NCBI GenBank assembly: GCA_026785985.1
Contig: JAJAYX010000503.1
Location: 1 to 5,687, forward strand
Length of the DNA: 5,687 nt
Origin: Rudanella sp.
GTDB lineage: Bacteria; Bacteroidota; Bacteroidia; Cytophagales; Spirosomataceae
Reading direction: 5' to 3'
The notes under the pieces were generated by a model. The model made no database searches. It was not told where the DNA came from and saw only the letters and a program-made list of their open reading frames with translations. A program made the position numbers and the translations under genes. This document shows, piece by piece, positions 1 to 5,641 of this stretch (positions are counted from its first letter, which is position 1; the number at the start of each line of letters is the position of its first letter).

Positions 1-195
1 CTGTAACCCGTAGCGAAGGCGACTGATTGTTTGTTTCCGATGCTGAGCCAGGGATTTTGAGACCCCCGTCTCAACCATTGATTTATTCACTGGCGTCGAT
101 TTAGTTTGTCCTGAACTGGTCAGCGCCAGCAGCAGAAGCGAAAAATGACAGGTATAGAACCACAGCACACGAATCGTGTCTACATTCGAAAGCAT
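1..195 (-). CDS. N-terminal fragment of a secreted M1-type aminopeptidase-like protein (cut by window edge)
   Basis: An open frame of 65 codons starts with ATG at 195 and runs off the left edge without a stop. An in-frame TAA lies upstream (220-222), with no ATG, GTG or TTG between it and the ATG. Residues 1-29 look like a signal peptide: a short N-region with one Arg, a hydrophobic core (FSLLLLALTSS), then a small/polar cleavage region near SGQ. There is no lipobox cysteine. The mature start contains GVSKSLAQHRKQTISRLRYG; this resembles the segment before the first beta-strands of Bacteroidetes M1 family aminopeptidases (GVS.ELA..R...IS...Y.L). The zinc-site motifs (GAMEN, HEXXH) would lie outside the window, so the product is inferred only from the N-terminus. 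A promoter box TAACTTTG sits 38 bases upstream. It could instead be another secreted protein with a similar leader. Confidence 0.6.
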   Translation of the reverse strand, partial: MLSNVDTIRVLWFYTCHFSLLLLALTSSGQTKSTPVNKSMVETGVSKSLAQHRKQTISRLRYGLQ

Positions 196-233
196 AAGCA
201 GGGAGAGGCTATAAAGCGGTTAGCGACAAGGAT

Positions 234-241
234 CAAAGTTA
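234..241 (-). promoter_or_regulatory. Bacteroidetes-type -7 box for the secreted aminopeptidase-like gene
   Basis: Read on the minus strand this is TAACTTTG, a full match to the Bacteroidetes -7 consensus TAnnTTTG. It ends 38 bases before the ATG at 195, which would give a leader of about 30 bases. A clear -33 TTG is missing; the nearest candidate at the right distance reads GTTACG. The call rests on consensus and position only. Confidence 0.5.
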
Positions 242-272
242 AGAAAACCTGATGTGGACGTAACCATAAAAT

Positions 273-280
273 TAGCTTTG
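273..280 (+). promoter_or_regulatory. Possible plus-strand -7 box in the intergenic region
   Basis: TAGCTTTG matches TAnnTTTG on the plus strand and diverges from the minus-strand box at 234-241. If used for the methyltransferase, it gives a leader of about 250 bases that includes both hairpins. No TTG is seen at the -33 distance. No better box was found nearer the methyltransferase start. Confidence 0.3.
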
Positions 281-284
281 TTGG

Positions 285-493
285 CTAACTTCGCCCTGCT
301 ACTAAACAAGCACGCCTGTGATTACCCTTGCCTAAAGATCCTTCGTGGATCTTTATCTCCTCCAACTCCCCGCGAGTGGTCGACTGTATAGCCTTCTTTA
401 TCTCTCCGACCTCTCGCCAGACTTCGGCCCATTTTTCTTTGCCTATTAGGCCCGCTTTGTAAGCGCTCGATTCGTGTTTTCAACTTCTGACAT
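285..493 (-). pseudogene. Possible decayed small protein gene, unrecognised
   Basis: On the minus strand an ATG at 493 opens a short protein-like start (MSEVENTNRALTKRA) that stops at 446-448. A shifted frame, open from after a TGA near 476 to TAG at 285-287, reads like a charged, helix-forming protein: about 20 residues of KAGLIGKEKWAEVWREVGEI, then a further Lys/Glu-rich stretch ending in ELEEIKIHEG. Joining them needs one frameshift near 460-465, giving about 68 residues. The amino-acid pattern looks like a real protein, but I recognise no family. Codons such as ATA, AAG, GAG and GGA are commoner here than in the flanking genes. The last dozen residues look random, and the hairpin at 333-355 lies inside the frame. 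It may equally be non-coding. Confidence 0.25.
333..355. other. Perfect 9-bp hairpin with UUCG-like loop
   Basis: TAAAGATCC and GGATCTTTA are exact reverse complements around the 5-base loop TTCGT. Neither strand has a T-run after the stem, so it is not a standard intrinsic terminator. It could be an RNA structure in a long methyltransferase leader or a protein-binding palindrome. Confidence 0.4.
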
Positions 494-498
494 AGCGT

Positions 499-519
499 GG
501 AGCAGGGATCACCTGCTCC
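499..519 (+). promoter_or_regulatory. Perfect 8-bp GC-rich hairpin just before the methyltransferase start
   Basis: GGAGCAGG and CCTGCTCC pair exactly around the loop GATCA. The stem is followed on the plus strand by CAATTTTATATAG, an AT-rich tail, and ends 18 bases before the ATG at 538. It resembles a weak intrinsic terminator or attenuator for plus-strand transcripts entering from the left. The opposite side (minus strand) has no T-rich tail. Confidence 0.4.
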
Positions 520-537
520 CAATTTTATATAGTAACA

Positions 538-1293
538 ATGGTAAACCTCATTAAAAACGAATGGTATAAAGAGTTTTTTACTGGCCTCAACTGCGAGATG
601 TGGGAGCGGGCCGCAACAACTGCTTGGACACAGCAGGAAGCCAATTTTCTGGTGGTAACACTCCATGTAGAACCCGGCGCTTCGCTGCTCGATATTCCGT
701 GCGGATTCGGGCGGCACACGGTTGAACTTGCCAGGCGCGGCTTCCGACTGACCGGTTTGGACATCTCCGACGACTATGTGCAGAAACTGCGGAATCAGGC
801 GGCCGCCGAACTGCTACCGGTGCAGGTGATCCACGGCGATCTGCTGACAACCGACATCAAGGCCACTTTTGATGGTGCCTACTGTCTGGGCAACAGCTTC
901 GGCTACGTCGATTATACAGGTATGCAGGTTTTTGTTGAGAAGGTATCCAGCGTGTTGAAACCGGGAGCGCATTTTGTGATCAACTCTGGCTTAGTGGCCG
1001 AAAGCATACTACCCAACTTCCCCAAAACGAAACACTATGTACTCGGCGATCTGACAATGGACATCCGCAACGAGTATGTTGTTGGAGAGAGTTACATGGC
1101 AACCGAGCTTACGTATACCCAAGCCAACCACATTGAGAAGCAGTATTTCAAACACTATGTTTACACACTGGCTGAAATCAAGCGGCTGTTGGCCCGGTAC
1201 GGATTACAAACGGTAGCCGTTTACAACTCAACCGAGCAGATTCCCTATGAGCTGGGAGACCCTCAAATCTATTTGGTTGCCCGGAAAGAGTAG
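538..1293 (+). CDS. Class I SAM-dependent methyltransferase, substrate unknown
   Basis: This 251-residue cytoplasmic protein has the Rossmann-like methyltransferase fold. Motif I is LLDIPCGFGRH (residues 50-60), the SAM-binding loop in the CGxGRH form. Motif II is GLDIS (73-77), whose Asp should contact the ribose. An acidic HGD (99-101) follows, likely near the adenine. FDGAYCLGNSFGY (111-123) matches motif IV/V of the family, and LKPGAHFVIN (140-149) is the usual strand-turn after it. The C-terminal third (about 165-250) has the extra strands found in small-molecule or peptide methyltransferases with a GRH motif I. There is no NPPY or PCQ motif, so DNA methylation is unlikely. The gene stands alone: a 342-base gap lies upstream and a strong terminator starts 15 bases after the stop. 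The ATG at 538 gives a normal length. The exact substrate cannot be read from sequence. Confidence 0.9.
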   Translation: MVNLIKNEWYKEFFTGLNCEMWERAATTAWTQQEANFLVVTLHVEPGASLLDIPCGFGRHTVELARRGFRLTGLDISDDYVQKLRNQAAAELLPVQVIHGDLLTTDIKATFDGAYCLGNSFGYVDYTGMQVFVEKVSSVLKPGAHFVINSGLVAESILPNFPKTKHYVLGDLTMDIRNEYVVGESYMATELTYTQANHIEKQYFKHYVYTLAEIKRLLARYGLQTVAVYNSTEQIPYELGDPQIYLVARKE

Positions 1294-1308
1294 CATTGAG
1301 GAAAGGAA

Positions 1309-1348
1309 CGAGTTACCCCGGAATTCATTCTGGGGTAACTCGCTTTTT
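1309..1348 (+). terminator. Intrinsic terminator after the methyltransferase gene
   Basis: An exact 11-bp stem (CGAGTTACCCC at 1309-1319, GGGGTAACTCG at 1332-1342) closes a 12-base loop and is followed by CTTTTT. It lies 15 bases after the methyltransferase stop. The T-run merges directly into the Uma2-1 promoter block. On the minus strand the stem is followed by TTCCTTTCCTC, so it could also stop antisense transcripts coming from the permease. Confidence 0.85.
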
Positions 1349-1351
1349 GGT

Positions 1352-1359
1352 TATCTTTG
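1352..1359 (+). promoter_or_regulatory. -7 box of Uma2-1
   Basis: TATCTTTG fits TAnnTTTG and lies 19 bases before the ATG at 1379. It is embedded in TGGTTATCTTTGAAAAA, found again before Uma2-2 and, with small changes, before Uma2-3. No TTG sits at the -33 distance; the terminator stem occupies that place instead. Confidence 0.6.
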
Positions 1360-1378
1360 AAAAAAAACTCGTCAGTTT

Positions 1379-1858
1379 ATGGAAGCCATCCTTGAAAACC
1401 TCAGCATTTCCGACGAAAACCAGGACGAAAAAATGTCAAGCCTAAACCACTCAGATTTACAAACTCGTTTGGGCTTTTTGTTAATGTCAGCCTACAGACA
1501 AAAATACAGCATCTATACCGAACTCGATTTTGACTTTGCTTCTGGCAAAACTCGTCCCGACCTATGCATCATGCCTAAACGGAAAGCCAACTGGCTGGCC
1601 GACGAAATCGTGATGCAGGATGTCCCCTTCACTACTATCGAAATCCTTTCGCCGGAGCAAAGTTTAAATAGCCTGACCGAGCGCATCTACAAAAAACATT
1701 TCCCGGCGGGTGTCAAAACGGTCTGGTTGGTTGTACCCACTGTACAAACCGTTTCAATTCTATTACCCGATCGCAAGCAAGTTAACTTCTCTCAGGGCAT
1801 CATTACAGACCCAGTTACCAATATTCAACTAAACCTGAATGATATTTTTGAGGAGTAG
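1379..1858 (+). CDS. Uma2 family (DUF820) PD-(D/E)XK nuclease-like protein, copy 1
   Basis: This 159-residue soluble protein has the Uma2 layout. An N-terminal helix carries SLNHS (residues 21-25), followed by TELDF with Glu48, RPD (59-61), IEILSP with Glu88 (87-92), and PAGVKTVWLVVP (109-120). In this family His24, Glu48, Asp61, Glu88 and a following lysine are the likely metal and catalytic residues. At the lysine position copy 2 has Lys100, while this copy aligns an arginine (Arg102), with Lys105 and Lys106 nearby, so activity is uncertain. Family members are predicted DNases and are often present in many copies. Their role is mostly unknown. The length is slightly under the usual 180-200 residues. 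The stop lies 1 base from the stop of the convergent permease, with no terminator between. Base content is more AT-rich than in the permease. The start is set by the promoter box 19 bases upstream. Confidence 0.85.
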   Translation: MEAILENLSISDENQDEKMSSLNHSDLQTRLGFLLMSAYRQKYSIYTELDFDFASGKTRPDLCIMPKRKANWLADEIVMQDVPFTTIEILSPEQSLNSLTERIYKKHFPAGVKTVWLVVPTVQTVSILLPDRKQVNFSQGIITDPVTNIQLNLNDIFEE

Positions 1859-1859
1859 C

Positions 1860-2155
1860 TTATTCGCTTCGCAAACTCTTCACCGGGTTCATCAGGGCGG
1901 CTTTCACGCTCTGAAAACTCACCGTCAGCAGCGCGATACCGATGGCCAGCAAACCCGACAGCACGAACACCCGCCACTCGATATTGATTTTGTAAGCGAA
2001 GTCCTGAAGCCAGCGATTCATAGCCCACCAGGCCAGGGGCGAGGCAATCACAATGGCGATCAACACCAGTTTCAGGAAGTCTTTGGAGAGCAGCGTGACG
2101 ATGCTACCAACACTGGCGCCCAGCACTTTACGAACCCCAATCTCTTTAGTACGCT
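1860..2155 (-). repeat. Permease 3' end repeat, copy A
   Basis: The last 300 bases or so of the intact permease match the 3' end of the broken permease (4818-5109) as DNA. The first 80 bases differ at 8 positions by eye, and similarity declines further in. The match covers the final FtsX domain, from the QRTKEIGVRKVLGAS signature to the stop. Copy A has six extra bases (two extra residues, around 2047-2053) relative to copy B. Confidence 0.7.
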
Positions 2156-4295
2156 GTTGAGCCGTAAAGGTGGCCAGGCCAAAAAGACCGAGGCAGGCCA
2201 CAAAAATGGTTAGCCCGGCGAACAGCCCCAGAATCTGTCCGGTCTTTTGTTCGGCTTCGTAGGAGGCCTGGTAACTCTCTTCGAGGAATGAATACCGGAA
2301 CGGCTCTTCGGTTTTAAACGCTGCCCATTGATTTTTCACGGAAGCCAGCAAACCCGCCATATCGCTCGTTTTGGCTTTCACAATTACCGACCCGGCGTTG
2401 TAGCGCAGCGTCATAGCCAGCGGAGCAATGCGCTCGTGCAACGACCGGAAATGAAAATCCTGCACCACGCCAATGACTCGCAACGTGGTTACTTCACCCT
2501 GGGGGTTAGGGCTGCTTAAGGTATGCCCCACCGCGTTTTTACCCCAACCATAGGTTTGGGCGGCTGTTTCGTTGATCAGCACGGCCGATGAATCGGTGCC
2601 GAAGGTGGGCGAAAAATTACGTCCGGCCACGAGTTTCATACCCATTGTTGGCAAATAATCATAATCGACCCCATAGAGCACAAACCGGCCCAGGCGATCA
2701 TTTTGTCCGTCGGGGAACACCGAAAACAGGCCGTTGTTGGTCGGGCCGGTTGGCAAGTGACTTGACACACTCGCATTGGCCACCCGGCTGTCCCGAAGCA
2801 GTTGCCGACGAAACACATCCTCGTTTTTACCAAGCGCACCCGTTCCCTGCACCACAAGCACCCGCTCTTTGTCGTAGCCAAGCCGGGCATGTTGAATGTA
2901 CTGGAGTTGCCGATAGACCACCGTTGTCCCTACGAGCAGCAGAAACGAAATAAAGAACTGAAAAACCACTAAGCCGCTACGCAGGCCAATGCCACCCCGC
3001 CCCGGTCTTGTTGTTATCGCACCTTTCAGCACGCTGATGGGCTTGAACGACGACAAAAAGAAAGCCGGGTAGCTGCCTGCCAACAGGCCCACCACCAAAC
3101 CAAATCCCAGCAAACCCGGCAGCAGCCAGGGCGTTTGGAGGAAATCTAAGGTTAGCGTTTTACCGCTCAGGTCATTCAGAAAGGGCAGCGTTAGCCAAAC
3201 CAACCCAATGGCCAGCCCCAACGACACGGCAGTGAGCAGAATGGACTCGGTCAGAAACTGGCTCACCAACCGGCTTTTCTCCGATCCCATCACCTTCCGA
3301 ATACCCACTTCTTTGGCTCGTTTGGTGGCACTTGCCGTGCTGAGGTTCATGAAGTTGATGCAGGCTAAGACCAACATAAACAGGGCAATAGCCCCAAAAA
3401 TATAAACGTATCGAATATCGCCACCCGGTTCCAGCTCCGATTCGGGTTTCAGGTCGGAGTGCAGGTGAATGCTGGTGAGGGGTTGCAGAAACAAACCAAT
3501 GTTGTTGCCTTTTTTGCGAAACTCCGCCAGGCTCACCCCCGACATCTTCTCCAGTTGAGGAGCCATGTATTTCTCGGCAACCTGCGGCAGTTTGGCTTCC
3601 AACCGCTTGTAGTCGTAGCCATCGGGCAGCACCAGATACGTGAAGAAATTGGACTGTAGCCACGAGGTTTCTTTCGCTTCGGGCAGCGATGCCATCGACG
3701 CGAAAAGTTCGAAATGGAGGTGGGCATTGGCCGGAATCGGGTCAATTACGCCCGTAACGGTATAGGGAGTCGGCACGTCTTTCACCGTCAGCAACTTCCC
3801 GACTGGGTTGTCGGCACCGAAGTATTTTTGGGCCACTACCGACGTGATGACAACTGTATTAGGCTTAATCAGAACCGTTTTCGCGTTTTCGCCCTGACGC
3901 AATGGTAACGTGAACACCTGGAAAAAGTTGGAGTCCACATACGCCAGTCTCTCTTCCTGAAAGGTGTTTTTTTGGTGCGTCACCCGCACTGCTCCCCATC
4001 TCCGTAAGCGGGTAGCTTCGAGCACTTCGGGGTAGTCAGTGTGGAGGGTTTGGGCAACGGGGGGCATCACCGTTGCTTCGCGCATTTTCTCGCCATTCAT
4101 AGTCCCCTTGAACACCACCCGCACGATGCGGTCGGCCTTCTCGTTGAAGCGGTCATAGCTCAGTTCGTCTAACACGAACAGGCTAATGAGCAGGCAGGTA
4201 GCCATGCCAATAGCCAACCCGGTGATGTTGATGACCGAGAATATCTTATCGCGGATCAGATTCCGCCAGGCGATTTTAAGGTAGTTTCTGAACAT
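1860..4295 (-). CDS. FtsX/MacB-like ABC transporter permease, intact
   Basis: The 811-residue inner-membrane protein has the duplicated plan common in Bacteroidetes. Order: TM1 about 21-43; periplasmic MacB-core-like domain about 44-290; FtsX domain with TMs near 296-318, 346-370 and 390-415; TM5 about 440-461; a second periplasmic domain about 465-680; and a second FtsX domain with TMs near 685-708, 738-757 and 775-795. Both FtsX signatures are visible: KRAKEVGIRKVMGS (325-338) and QRTKEIGVRKVLGAS (714-728). The protein ends MNPVKSLRSE. Such permeases work with a MacB/LolD-like ATPase and use ATP hydrolysis in the cytoplasm to move the periplasmic domains, for lipoprotein, peptide or drug export. 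No ATPase gene is present here and the substrate is unknown. The start codon lies 40 bases from the divergent Uma2-2 ATG, inside its promoter region. The 3' end abuts Uma2-1. Confidence 0.93.
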   Translation of the reverse strand: MFRNYLKIAWRNLIRDKIFSVINITGLAIGMATCLLISLFVLDELSYDRFNEKADRIVRVVFKGTMNGEKMREATVMPPVAQTLHTDYPEVLEATRLRRWGAVRVTHQKNTFQEERLAYVDSNFFQVFTLPLRQGENAKTVLIKPNTVVITSVVAQKYFGADNPVGKLLTVKDVPTPYTVTGVIDPIPANAHLHFELFASMASLPEAKETSWLQSNFFTYLVLPDGYDYKRLEAKLPQVAEKYMAPQLEKMSGVSLAEFRKKGNNIGLFLQPLTSIHLHSDLKPESELEPGGDIRYVYIFGAIALFMLVLACINFMNLSTASATKRAKEVGIRKVMGSEKSRLVSQFLTESILLTAVSLGLAIGLVWLTLPFLNDLSGKTLTLDFLQTPWLLPGLLGFGLVVGLLAGSYPAFFLSSFKPISVLKGAITTRPGRGGIGLRSGLVVFQFFISFLLLVGTTVVYRQLQYIQHARLGYDKERVLVVQGTGALGKNEDVFRRQLLRDSRVANASVSSHLPTGPTNNGLFSVFPDGQNDRLGRFVLYGVDYDYLPTMGMKLVAGRNFSPTFGTDSSAVLINETAAQTYGWGKNAVGHTLSSPNPQGEVTTLRVIGVVQDFHFRSLHERIAPLAMTLRYNAGSVIVKAKTSDMAGLLASVKNQWAAFKTEEPFRYSFLEESYQASYEAEQKTGQILGLFAGLTIFVACLGLFGLATFTAQQRTKEIGVRKVLGASVGSIVTLLSKDFLKLVLIAIVIASPLAWWAMNRWLQDFAYKINIEWRVFVLSGLLAIGIALLTVSFQSVKAALMNPVKSLRSE

Positions 4296-4325
4296 GATAC
4301 TCTGTTTTGGTTATCTTTGAAAAAA
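4257..4325. repeat. Permease start plus Uma2 promoter block, copy 1
   Basis: From CAGATTCCGCCAGGCG through the minus-strand permease ATG (4293-4295) and on through TATCTTTG and the A-run, this block matches 5561-5630. It joins the first 13 or so permease codons to the Uma2 promoter as one conserved junction. Only the promoter part (from TTTTGG on) recurs before Uma2-1 at 1345-1365. Confidence 0.7.
4312..4319 (+). promoter_or_regulatory. -7 box of Uma2-2
   Basis: TATCTTTG lies 16 bases before the ATG at 4336, inside the 40-base gap to the divergent permease start. The expected -33 position falls on the permease start codon (4293-4295), so expression of the two genes probably interferes. No clear minus-strand TAnnTTTG was found in the gap; the permease promoter may lie within Uma2-2. 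Confidence 0.6.
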
Positions 4326-4335
4326 TCAATCGTCT

Positions 4336-4806
4336 ATGGAAGCGCAGGCCATCGAAATCACCGAAGTCGAAACGATCTTAGAGGAAACAATGTCTCTGAA
4401 CCACTCCCGCCTTACTTACCGACTGAGCGTTTTGCTATCGGCCTACGAAGAACAGTACGATATTATGCCAGAATTAGAGTTGGAACTGGTATCGGGGCGA
4501 GGTAAACCTGATGTTGCTATCTTTCCTAAGTTGATTTATAACTGGGAAGAAGACATTATCAGATATACAAATCCCCCTATAACTGCTATAGAAATCCTTT
4601 CGCCAACGCAGGCGTTCGACTCCCTGACGACCAAAATTCGAAAAATTTACTTTCCTGCTGGTGTGCAGTCAGCCTGGCTGGTAGTACCGTCTGTGAAAGC
4701 CATTCATCTGTTTTTGCCGGGTCAGGCTGTTTCCATAATCACATCAGGGGTATTTCACGATCCTGCGTCCAATGTCAGTTTGCCTGTAGACTCCATATTT
4801 AGTTAA
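4336..4806 (+). CDS. Uma2 family (DUF820) PD-(D/E)XK nuclease-like protein, copy 2
   Basis: This 156-residue paralogue of the gene at 1379 has the same blocks: SLNHS (20-24) with His23, PELEL with Glu46, KPD (57-59), AIEILSP with Glu86 (84-90), SLTTKIRK with Lys100 and Lys103, and PAGVQSAWLVVPS (107-119). All expected catalytic positions of the family are filled, with Lys100 or Lys103 as the active lysine. The usual family spacing from lysine to the Gly of AGV is eight; here it is nine or six, so the exact lysine is uncertain. The N-terminal 20 residues are rich in Glu and vary between copies. The middle of the gene (about 4530-4590) is markedly AT-rich compared with the permeases. It faces the broken permease with 11 bases between the stops. 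No partner or substrate is known. Confidence 0.87.
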   Translation: MEAQAIEITEVETILEETMSLNHSRLTYRLSVLLSAYEEQYDIMPELELELVSGRGKPDVAIFPKLIYNWEEDIIRYTNPPITAIEILSPTQAFDSLTTKIRKIYFPAGVQSAWLVVPSVKAIHLFLPGQAVSIITSGVFHDPASNVSLPVDSIFS

Positions 4807-4817
4807 GTACTTTTGAA

Positions 4818-5109
4818 TTACTCGCTCCGCAAGCTCTTCACCGGGTTCATCAGCGCGGCTATCACACTCTGGAAACTCACCGTCAGCAACGCGATACCCA
4901 CCGCCGGCAAACCCGCCAGCGCGAATACCCACCACTCGATAATGATCTTGTAAGCAAACCCCTGTAGCCATTGATTCATGGCCCACCACGCAATCGGGCT
5001 GGCAATGGCGATCAAAACCAGTTTCAAAAAGTCTGTGGACAACAGGGCTACAATGCTGGCGACCGACGCGCCCAGCACTTTACGCACACCAATTTCTTTA
5101 GTGCGTTGC
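4818..5109 (-). repeat. Permease 3' end repeat, copy B
   Basis: This is the partner of 1860-2155, about 90 percent identical over the first 80 bases from the stop by eye. It lacks six bases present in copy A, where two CAAT-containing short repeats flank the gap (near 5002-5006). Both copies sit directly behind a convergent Uma2 gene. Confidence 0.7.
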
Positions 5110-5599
5110 ACCACTACGTGCGATACCAACCCGTACATTCCTAAACACCCAATCAGAATAATCAGTATCGTGAAGGTGTTTGTCAGACGGACTATCAGCA
5201 TTTCGGTTTTGTATAGGCTGGCAACCTCGTCGTCCAGAAACTGATACTCAAACACCTCGTCGGGGAAAACCTGTTGCCAGGCCCGTTCGATCTGATCAAG
5301 GGTCTGCGCCGGATGTTGCCCCGAAACTCGTACACCGGCTTTCCGATACCACGCTGCCCAGTTGGTAATCACGGAGGGGCTAATTTCGTCGCGGAGCGAT
5401 TTCTCGTAAGCGGGCGCTGTACCCAGTCGTTAAAGTCGAAATTAGCCTGGTGGCGGTCGGTGCTGAGGTGGTACCGGAGGAACAGAAAAATCAGCAACTC
5501 ACCAGTCATGCCCACCGAGAGACCAATGATATTCAGAAGCGTGTACGCTCGTTGGGAGCGCAGATTCCGCCAGGCGATTTTGAGATAGTTTCGGAACAT
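4818..5599 (-). pseudogene. FtsX/MacB-like permease, broken by a large internal deletion and frameshift
   Basis: Two pieces of one permease remain. The first starts with ATG at 5599 (MFRNYLKIAWRNLRSQRAYT), contains TM1 and stays family-like to about Asp55 (5435). It then runs out of frame to TGA at 5369-5371. The second piece is open from 5429 to the stop at 4818. It has the end of the second periplasmic domain (AYEKSLRDEISPSVITNW, then QVFPDEVFEYQFLDDEVASLYK) and the final FtsX domain with QRTKEIGVRKVLGAS and three TMs, ending MNPVKSLRSE. Compared with the 811-residue neighbour, roughly 555 codons are gone, with the junction near 5420-5435. A GTG at 5370-5372 overlaps the TGA (GTGA), so re-initiation of a 184-residue C-terminal piece is conceivable. 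Without the first FtsX domain, normal transport is unlikely. TM1 belongs to a different permease subfamily from the intact gene's, although the 3' ends are close. Confidence 0.88.
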
Positions 5600-5630
5600 G
5601 ATTCTGTGGTTTTGGGTATCTTTGAGAAAA
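5561..5630. repeat. Permease start plus Uma2 promoter block, copy 2
   Basis: This is the partner of 4257-4325, with about ten differences and a one-base length change. It spans the first 13 codons of the broken permease, its ATG (5597-5599) and the Uma2-3 promoter with TATCTTTG. Confidence 0.7.
5617..5624 (+). promoter_or_regulatory. -7 box of Uma2-3
   Basis: TATCTTTG lies 17 bases before the ATG at 5642, in the 42-base gap to the divergent broken-permease start. The context TTTTGGGTATCTTTGAGAAAA is a slightly changed version of the block before Uma2-1 and Uma2-2. Confidence 0.6.
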
Positions 5631-5641
5631 TTCTGTATGCT

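Larger units (their letters stand above)
196..537. other. Divergent intergenic region, 342 bases
   Basis: No intact gene is evident between the minus-strand secreted protein and the plus-strand methyltransferase. The region holds two divergent TAnnTTTG boxes (234-241 minus, 273-280 plus), two perfect hairpins (333-355 and 499-519) and a possible decayed small minus-strand reading frame (285-493). No tRNA, direct-repeat array or insertion-sequence end was seen. Confidence 0.6.

Noticed and set aside
322..717. 131-codon minus-strand open frame
   Set aside because: Its first half is antisense to the methyltransferase and its second half is out of frame with the more protein-like reading at 285-480. 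No motif or sensible composition.
538..1858. Methyltransferase next to a nuclease-like gene as a restriction-modification pair
   Set aside because: The methyltransferase lacks DNA-methylase motifs (no NPPY, DPPY or PCQ), has a small-molecule-type motif I, and is separated from Uma2-1 by a strong terminator and a separate promoter.
1825..2028. Minus-strand open frame similar to another at 4744-4989
   Set aside because: Both are alternate-frame readings of the repeated permease 3' end; their likeness reflects the DNA repeat, not a protein family.
2588..2953. 121-codon plus-strand open frame inside the permease
   Set aside because: It is antisense to well-conserved permease sequence, with biased Arg/Pro/His content typical of shadow frames.
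4801..4820. Small palindrome AAGTACTT between Uma2-2 and the broken permease as a terminator
   Set aside because: The palindrome has no loop and no GC stem, so it cannot act as an intrinsic terminator.
4978..5588. Plus-strand open frames opposite the broken permease
   Set aside because: They lie antisense to recognisable permease codons and have no family features or promoter.
1345..5630. Repeated blocks as a CRISPR array or insertion-sequence ends
   Set aside because: The repeats are thousands of bases apart, lie in genes or promoters, have no regular spacers, no inverted terminal ends and no transposase.
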